Shown piece after piece: positions 40,486 to 46,076 of a DNA stretch of 46,076 nt. Every line of letters starts with the position of its first letter. Position 1 is the first letter of the stretch. Position numbers and translations under genes: made by a program. The notes under the pieces were generated by a model. It was given only the letters and a program-made list of their open reading frames with translations, made no database searches and was not told the origin of the DNA. This stretch comes from Abiotrophia defectiva_A (lineage in GTDB: Bacteria; Bacillota; Bacilli; Lactobacillales; Aerococcaceae), in contig CAUUNL010000005.1 of assembly GCA_963546405.1 (NCBI GenBank), positions 1 through 46,076 on the forward strand. Direction: 5' to 3'.

Positions 40486-43137
40486 ATGGCGCCGAAGAAA
40501 AAGACGACCACCAAGAAGAAAACAGGTTCAAGACCTGGCAAGAAGACCCAAGCAAGTCGTCAGCACCATGCCCTAAATCTCTCTGAACATACCACCTATT
40601 TGATTCTGGGTATTATGATAAGTTTTGTAGCTCTACTAGGGCTCTTTCAATGGGGGGCGCTAGGTGCTCTGATTGTTAATGGTTTTCGACTTCTAGTTGG
40701 GGAGACCTATGCGCTATTACTAGCGCCAATCTTGGCCTTAGGCCTCTATATGATGGTTAAGGGCCAACTCTTTGTGGTCCGGCTCCAGCATTTCCTAGGC
40801 GGGGCCATGATCTTGACGGCGCTAACTAGCCTACTGCATGTCAACCAATTTATCGGTCAGGAACCACTTCCGCAATCTATTTTCTCTATGACCTATCAAA
40901 TTTTCCGTAATGAGATCTTGATGGGCCAAGTCCGCGTTCCAATGGGGGGCGGTATGCTGGGGGCTATGACCTATGCGACCTTTGGTTACCTCTTTGGTAA
41001 ATGGGGCACCTACCTGCTGGTTGTCATCCTCTTACTAGCAGGATTCTCCCTCTTGCTCAATCTGCCATGGCAAGCTTGGCAGGGCTTGTTTGCCCGTATG
41101 TCGACAGGTCTTCAAGGTCTTAGCCGGCGCCTCTTTCCTCCAAGTCATGGGATAGAGGAAGAGCCAGCTAATCAAGATGCCTATTCAGAAGATGTCTGGG
41201 AAGCTACACCACAAGTTCCAAGCAAGCCATCTAGTCGTAAATTATCGCTGTCTGAGCGTTTCTTCGGCTTTGTCGAAGAGGAAGATCAAGAGCCGGGATT
41301 AGAGGATGCGGATCACAATCTGCCTAATCGCCTCAGACGCCGTCCACTAGCCAACTGGGATGAGGAGGAGACTAGTAGATCTCAGGCCCCTGTCTTAGTT
41401 TTAGATTATCTAGAAGGCCAAGACGCCCAAGAAGACACGGTGCCAATCGTTATAGCCAACGCGCATCAAGCAGAGGCGGACTGGGAGTCTGAAGACAATG
41501 TCTTCGATATAGAGCCAGATCCAGTATCAGATTTAGCGTCGGTTGAGCCAGAAATTGATCATAGCAAGCCACTAGCGCCAGCAGCAGATGCCGCTGCCGG
41601 CCATTGGCAGGCCCAAGCCCATGAACGAGCTGACTTAACACGGGATGACTTGGACAGCCAATTAGACCAAATGGCGGAACAAGAAGGGCCGCAGACACCA
41701 GTGGCCACTAAGAAACCGCGGGCTCATAAACCTTATCAACTGCCTGGTAAGAACCTACTTAAGAAAATTCCGCCTGTTGACCAGTCGGAAGAATACGCCC
41801 GTATTAACGAGAACATTGCCAAGTTAGAGCGGACCTTCGAAAGTTTTGGCGTTCAGGCCAAGGTGGTCAAGGCCAACTTAGGACCTTCCGTTACTAAGTA
41901 TGAAATTCAGCCAGCCATCGGGGTCAAGGTCAGCAAGATTGTTTCCTTATCGGATGATATTGCCTTAGCACTGGCAGCTCGCGATGTCCGCATGGAAGCC
42001 CCAATTCCGGGCAAGTCCTTAATTGGGATTGAAGTACCCAACACCCAGGTTAGCCCTGTTTCCTTCTGGGAAATCATCGATGCAGCTCTGGAAAGCAAGC
42101 ACATTTTGGAAGTGCCGCTAGGACGCGACATTTCGGGCGTGGTTTGCTTGGCTGACTTGAGCAAGATGCCTCACTTGCTGATTGCTGGGGCAACGGGTTC
42201 AGGTAAGTCGGTAGGGATGAACGTCATCATCACTTCCTTGCTTATGAAGGCTAAGCCAGATGAAGTTAAATTCCTCATGATTGACCCTAAGAAGGTTGAA
42301 TTAACCATGTACGATGGGGTGCCTCATTTGTTGGCGCCGGTGGTGACCAATCCACGCAAGGCCGCCCAAGCCCTCAACAAAGTGGTTCAAGAAATGGAAC
42401 GACGCTATGAACTCTTTGCCGCGACGGGTGTGCGGAACATTGATGGTTACAATGAACAAGTAGACAACTACAACAAGGAACAGGGGACTGGTTACGAAGC
42501 CATGCCTAAGATTGTGGTCTTCATTGACGAGTTAGCTGACCTGATGATGGTAGCTAGCAATGAAGTGGAATCGGCCATTATTCGTCTGGCCCAAATGGCG
42601 CGGGCGGCCGGCATCCACATGATTATTGCCACTCAACGGCCATCGGTCGATGTTATTACCGGGATTATCAAGGCCAATGTGCCGTCCCGTTTGGCCTTTG
42701 CTGTCTCCTCTAGTATTGATTCCCGGACTATCTTGGATAGTAACGGGGCGGAGAAATTATTGGGCCGTGGGGACATGCTCTTCCAGCCTATGGGTAAGAA
42801 CAAGCCTGTCCGGGTCCAAGGGGCCTATATTTCTGACTCTGAAGTTGAGAAGATTACGGAATTTGTTAAGAATCAACAGGAAGCAGAGTATGATGAAACC
42901 ATGATGGTATCCGATGATGAGACTGGCGGAGCAGCTAGTGCCTCTGATGATGAATACTTTGGTGAAGCAGTTGAGCTGATTCGTGGTCTTGAGACCATTT
43001 CAATCTCGCAATTGCAACGTAAATTCCGGATAGGTTATAACCGGGCTGCGCGTCTGATTGATGATTTAGAAGCCCAGGGATTTATTGGCCCACAAGACGG
43101 GTCTAAACCTCGTCAAGTTTTTGTTCAAGCAGACTAA
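40486..43137 (+). CDS. ftsK: DNA translocase FtsK/SpoIIIE
   Basis: This is a septal DNA pump that clears chromosome ends during division. A very basic N-terminus (about 1-25) precedes four or five membrane helices (about 35-190), then an acidic, Glu/Asp/Pro-rich linker (about 210-420). The motor has Walker A GATGSGKS at 568-575 and Walker B IVVFIDELADL. The C-terminal gamma winged helix (about 820-880, ISQLQRKFRIGYNRAARLID) reads polar DNA motifs. The length of 883 residues is within range for Lactobacillales. AAGGAGGGG precedes the ATG. Confidence 0.97.
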   Translation: MAPKKKTTTKKKTGSRPGKKTQASRQHHALNLSEHTTYLILGIMISFVALLGLFQWGALGALIVNGFRLLVGETYALLLAPILALGLYMMVKGQLFVVRLQHFLGGAMILTALTSLLHVNQFIGQEPLPQSIFSMTYQIFRNEILMGQVRVPMGGGMLGAMTYATFGYLFGKWGTYLLVVILLLAGFSLLLNLPWQAWQGLFARMSTGLQGLSRRLFPPSHGIEEEPANQDAYSEDVWEATPQVPSKPSSRKLSLSERFFGFVEEEDQEPGLEDADHNLPNRLRRRPLANWDEEETSRSQAPVLVLDYLEGQDAQEDTVPIVIANAHQAEADWESEDNVFDIEPDPVSDLASVEPEIDHSKPLAPAADAAAGHWQAQAHERADLTRDDLDSQLDQMAEQEGPQTPVATKKPRAHKPYQLPGKNLLKKIPPVDQSEEYARINENIAKLERTFESFGVQAKVVKANLGPSVTKYEIQPAIGVKVSKIVSLSDDIALALAARDVRMEAPIPGKSLIGIEVPNTQVSPVSFWEIIDAALESKHILEVPLGRDISGVVCLADLSKMPHLLIAGATGSGKSVGMNVIITSLLMKAKPDEVKFLMIDPKKVELTMYDGVPHLLAPVVTNPRKAAQALNKVVQEMERRYELFAATGVRNIDGYNEQVDNYNKEQGTGYEAMPKIVVFIDELADLMMVASNEVESAIIRLAQMARAAGIHMIIATQRPSVDVITGIIKANVPSRLAFAVSSSIDSRTILDSNGAEKLLGRGDMLFQPMGKNKPVRVQGAYISDSEVEKITEFVKNQQEAEYDETMMVSDDETGGAASASDDEYFGEAVELIRGLETISISQLQRKFRIGYNRAARLIDDLEAQGFIGPQDGSKPRQVFVQAD

Positions 43138-43144
43138 TTTTCGG

Positions 43145-43172
43145 TTGAAAAGGGCGCCAAAGGGCGTATACT
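43145..43172 (+). promoter_or_regulatory. Sigma-A promoter of the NADH-oxidase-like gene
   Basis: TTGAAA (43145-43150) and TATACT (43167-43172) are separated by 16 bases, immediately after the ftsK stop; no terminator is seen between them. Confidence 0.7.
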
Positions 43173-43211
43173 TAAGAGTGTGTAAGTCATAAGTTTAAGG
43201 GAGGATATGTC

Positions 43212-44546
43212 ATGTCAAAAACTATTATCATAGGGGGTTCTTTTGCTGGCTTAAGCTGTGCGCTCCAAGCCAAGCAACTCTACCCGGACATGGAAGTGCA
43301 AGTCTTCGATAGCCAAGAAACAGTGGGTTTCATTCCAAGTGGGATGAACCTAGTCCTCAATCATGAGGTAGACCATTTAGAAGCGGCTAGCTTTATATCG
43401 GAAAAAGAAGTGCGCGCGGCTGGCGTCCAACTCTATCTAGGCCATCAAGTGGTTGAAGTCGACATGAAAGCCAAGTGGTTACGAGTTAAGGATAAGAAGA
43501 CCCAAGTGATTACAGACTATCCTTATGATCAGCTAGTCTTGGCCATGGGGTCTAAGCAAACCGGTCACTTAGTAGCCCATCTAGACCACCCCGCTATCAT
43601 CTCGACCAAGGACATTGGGTCTGCCCACCATGCCTTAGAAGTCTTAGAAGACGCGGGGCATGTGGTGGTGGTTGGTGGGGGGCAAATCGGGATTGAAGCC
43701 TGTGAAGCCCTGGTTAACGCCAATAAGCAAGTGACTTTGATTGAAGCCAATGATAGCCTGGCTGAACGTTATTTTGATCCTGATTTTGTTGAAGAAATTG
43801 AAGCCGCTATTGAAATCGTGGGGGTAGACCTGCGCGTCGGAAGCAAGGTAGCTTCTGTTGAAACCGACCCGCTACGGGCCATCCTAGAAGATGGCGATGA
43901 AATCTATGCGGATGCCATCCTCATGGGGGTTAATCTCTTCCCTAATAGCAGCCTGGTGTCGGATCAAGTTGAGCTTAATCCAGACAAGACAATCTGGACC
44001 AGTCCTTACTTAGAAACTAGTGTGACCGATGTCTTTGCGGTAGGGGACCTGGTTCAAGTGCCTTATGCTGATCAAGGGCGTGACTTTATTGCCTTGGTTA
44101 ATAACGCCATTCGTTCAGGTCAGATTGCAGCCTTCAACCTCAAGGAAAATCGCGTTAAGCAAGCCACTTCTCTTCGTGTCATTGGTTCACGTATCTTCAG
44201 CCAATATGTGGTCAGTGTGGCTAAGACTGAACATGAAGCCAATGGGACTAGTGCCCAACCGGCTCAGACCGTTACGGTTACAGCCGACTACTCCCTAACT
44301 GATTCAACCCCTGTTTATCTCAAGCTCATTACTGAGGCGGAGACAGGACGCATTCTGGGGGCCAAAATGCGCTCAGAATCTAATATTCTATCCTATGCTG
44401 ACACGTTGGCCTTGGCAATTGGACAAGGCCTGACGGACCAAGAATTAGCCTTCCAAGACCGTCTCTATTATCCTTTAGAGACCGTCGCCAACCCTATTAT
44501 TTACCGGGCTGCCTTGGAGTCTTATGCCCAACGGGTAGCAAAATAA
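43212..44546 (+). CDS. FAD/NAD(P)-dependent oxidoreductase, NADH oxidase-like, Cys replaced by Ser
   Basis: This 444-residue flavoprotein of the NADH oxidase/peroxidase/CoA-disulfide reductase group has FAD binding at IIIGGSFAGLSCALQA, NAD binding at VVVVGGGQIGIEACEALV, the second FAD contact DVFAVGDLVQVP and the C-terminal dimer domain. In classical members the residue after the GFI/SFL segment is the redox-active Cys42; here the stretch reads GFIPSGMN, with Ser43 at that place. It therefore cannot use the usual sulfenic acid or CoA-disulfide chemistry. Its activity is unknown. Confidence 0.88.
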   Translation: MSKTIIIGGSFAGLSCALQAKQLYPDMEVQVFDSQETVGFIPSGMNLVLNHEVDHLEAASFISEKEVRAAGVQLYLGHQVVEVDMKAKWLRVKDKKTQVITDYPYDQLVLAMGSKQTGHLVAHLDHPAIISTKDIGSAHHALEVLEDAGHVVVVGGGQIGIEACEALVNANKQVTLIEANDSLAERYFDPDFVEEIEAAIEIVGVDLRVGSKVASVETDPLRAILEDGDEIYADAILMGVNLFPNSSLVSDQVELNPDKTIWTSPYLETSVTDVFAVGDLVQVPYADQGRDFIALVNNAIRSGQIAAFNLKENRVKQATSLRVIGSRIFSQYVVSVAKTEHEANGTSAQPAQTVTVTADYSLTDSTPVYLKLITEAETGRILGAKMRSESNILSYADTLALAIGQGLTDQELAFQDRLYYPLETVANPIIYRAALESYAQRVAK

Positions 44547-44570
44547 GCAAAAGTAAGAAAGAGGTGACCT

Positions 44571-45914
44571 ATGACTAGGCCAACCATTGAAAGTCTCGAG
44601 CTAGCGCCTTTTATTAAGGAAGCTCTCGGAGAACTGGGATTTTCCCGCCTAACGCCAGTGCAAGAGGCGGTCATTCCCTATGCCCTCAAAGGGCGCAACC
44701 TGATTGTCCAATCGCAAACGGGCTCAGGTAAGTCTCATAGTTTTTTGATTCCCATCTTCCAGCAACTAGACCCTAGCTTGGACCAAGTCCAAGTGGTGAT
44801 TACAGCACCTAGCCGGGAATTGGCTACGCAGCTCTACCAAGCGGCCAAGCAACTGGCTAGCACAAGCCCAGAGCCTTTGCGGGTTGTTCATTATATGGGG
44901 GGGACAGACAAGCAACGTCAAGTGGATAAGTTGCAAGCAGGTCAACCCCAAGTTGTCATTGGGACACCTGGTCGTATCTATGACTTGATGGCTAGCCATG
45001 CCCTTCATGTTCAAACCGCCAAAATCATGGTAGTGGATGAAGCCGATATGACTATGGACTTAGGTTTCCTTCAAGTGGTCGATGATATTGCTTCTCGCAT
45101 GCCAGAAGATTTGCAGTTAATGGTCTTCTCTGCGACTATTCCTCAGCAGCTTGAAGTTTTCCTCAACAAGTATGTGACCAACCCTGAATTCATTCAAATT
45201 GAACCTCAGGAGGTCTTAGCCAGCAAGATAGATAACTACTTGATTAATACCAAGGGGCGAGACCGCTCGGCCTTGGTCTACGATCTCTTAACCATGGGCC
45301 ATCCTTTCCTAGCCTTGGTCTTCTGCAATACTAAGAAGTATGCAGCAGAATTGACCCAATACCTCAAAGAACGTGGCCTCAAGGTGGCCTCCATTCACGG
45401 AGATTTAACGCCACGAGAACGCAAACGGGTCATGCGTCAAATCAAGGACTTAGAATTCCAATATGTCGTCGCTTCTGACCTAGCTGCGCGCGGTATTGAT
45501 ATTCCGGGTATTTCCATGGTCATTAACACGGAATTACCTAAGGAGCTGGAATTCTTCGTGCACCGGGTAGGGCGGACAGGGCGTAATCAACTGGCCGGCA
45601 CCGCCTATACCTTCATGACGCCGGATGACGATCGGGCGATTGTGGAATTAGAAGCCAAGGGCATTGAATTCCAACAGGTTGACTTAGTCAAGGGCGAAAT
45701 CCGTCCTGTTCAGTCACGCCATCGCCGTGTAGAGCGGACGGATACCAAGCAGGATAAGGAAGATCCAACCGTAAGGGCCATGATTAACCGAAACAAGAAG
45801 AAGAAGGTTAAGCCTGGCTACAAACGTAAGCTCAATTACCAAATTAAGGAGCACCGTCAGAAGGAAGCACGTAAGCAGAAAAGGGCTGAACGGCGCCAAA
45901 CTAGAAAAGCTTAA
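44571..45914 (+). CDS. cshB: DEAD-box RNA helicase CshB
   Basis: This 447-residue RNA helicase has a Q motif (FSRLTPVQEAVIP), motif I SQTGSGKS, DEAD at about 156 in VVDEADMTMDLGF (the extended form characteristic of CshB), SAT, and HRVGRTGRN in the second domain. The C-terminal tail from about 385 is highly basic. In Firmicutes CshB aids cold adaptation and ribosome assembly or RNA turnover. It starts 24 bases after the flavoprotein behind AAGAGGTG and ends in a terminator. Confidence 0.94.
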   Translation: MTRPTIESLELAPFIKEALGELGFSRLTPVQEAVIPYALKGRNLIVQSQTGSGKSHSFLIPIFQQLDPSLDQVQVVITAPSRELATQLYQAAKQLASTSPEPLRVVHYMGGTDKQRQVDKLQAGQPQVVIGTPGRIYDLMASHALHVQTAKIMVVDEADMTMDLGFLQVVDDIASRMPEDLQLMVFSATIPQQLEVFLNKYVTNPEFIQIEPQEVLASKIDNYLINTKGRDRSALVYDLLTMGHPFLALVFCNTKKYAAELTQYLKERGLKVASIHGDLTPRERKRVMRQIKDLEFQYVVASDLAARGIDIPGISMVINTELPKELEFFVHRVGRTGRNQLAGTAYTFMTPDDDRAIVELEAKGIEFQQVDLVKGEIRPVQSRHRRVERTDTKQDKEDPTVRAMINRNKKKKVKPGYKRKLNYQIKEHRQKEARKQKRAERRQTRKA

Positions 45915-45926
45915 TCGATAGAAGGG

Positions 45927-45951
45927 GAGACTAACCTAGTTAGTCTCTTTT
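45927..45951 (+). terminator. Intrinsic terminator after cshB
   Basis: GAGACTAA (45927-45934) pairs with TTAGTCTC (45940-45947) around a 5-base loop, followed by T. The remaining 125 bases to the window end are AT-rich with no gene I can support. Confidence 0.9.
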
Positions 45952-46076
45952 GCTATGTATATTGATTTACAATATTGTATAGATACTTAGACTCAAGCTA
46001 TTAATATGACGGACTTTATTACCTAATCGTATATTCATTCTCTTTAAAGATCTCGGATTATATACTTGTTTTATTT

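Noticed and set aside
1..46076. Search by eye for tRNA, rRNA, CRISPR arrays, insertion sequences, prophage or integration sites
   Set aside because: None seen: no clover-leaf genes, no regularly spaced repeats, and no transposase or integrase in the six frames.

Overview
The window is a compact, ordinary-looking chromosomal segment of a low-to-mid GC Gram-positive bacterium. The gene orders radC | mreBCD, rplU-prp-rpmA, ftsW-ylbG-rsmD-coaD and mutS-mutL-ruvAB-queA, the T-box in front of argS, and the strong AAGGAGG ribosome sites all point to Firmicutes, order Lactobacillales. An Aerococcaceae-like genus is my best guess from gene content and base composition, but that is inference. Most genes are on the plus strand. 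I see no rRNA, tRNA, CRISPR array, prophage or insertion sequence.

Layout. 1-3.85 kb: a cold-shock protein and radC on the minus strand, divergent from mreBCD (cell shape). 3.85-7.43 kb: a MarR-type regulator with a palindromic site over its likely -35, overlapping a two-gene ABC importer (ATPase plus a permease-binding protein fusion, resembling the EgtUV ergothioneine/betaine-type systems), then a tandem SnoaL-like protein. 7.44-8.6 kb: the L21 leader and rplU-prp-rpmA. 8.7-11.5 kb: ftsW-ylbG-rsmD-coaD. 11.5-20.1 kb: ymdB-mutS-mutL-msrB-ruvA-ruvB-queA, a DNA repair run with msrB inserted in it. 20.1-20.8 kb: an HxlR-type regulator and a tiny membrane protein on the minus strand. 20.8-25 kb: gnd, an arginine T-box, argS and ogt. 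25-31.5 kb: pepF, a MATE exporter, a Gfo/Idh/MocA dehydrogenase, a DEAD-box helicase and a ROK fructokinase. 31.5-32.6 kb: a DUF1189-type membrane protein on the minus strand. 32.65-37 kb: a drug-exporter operon with a 21-codon leader ORF and a terminator/antiterminator, then a heterodimeric ABC exporter pair and a GNAT acetyltransferase. 37.1-40.3 kb: gor, a GlsB/YeaQ-type membrane protein, an acyl-ACP thioesterase and map. 40.4-46 kb: ftsK, a NADH-oxidase-like flavoprotein lacking its redox cysteine, and cshB.

The most interesting element is the region at 32686-32985. A promoter, a 21-residue leader ORF and an intrinsic terminator precede an asymmetric heterodimeric ABC exporter. The 3' half of the leader ORF is complementary to the 5' arm of the terminator. 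This is the arrangement expected for ribosome-mediated attenuation, comparable in concept to B. subtilis bmrB-bmrCD, but the leader peptide is much shorter and I do not recognise its sequence.

Several start codons were moved downstream of the longest open frame because a well-placed ribosome site or a promoter required it; each case is explained in its entry.
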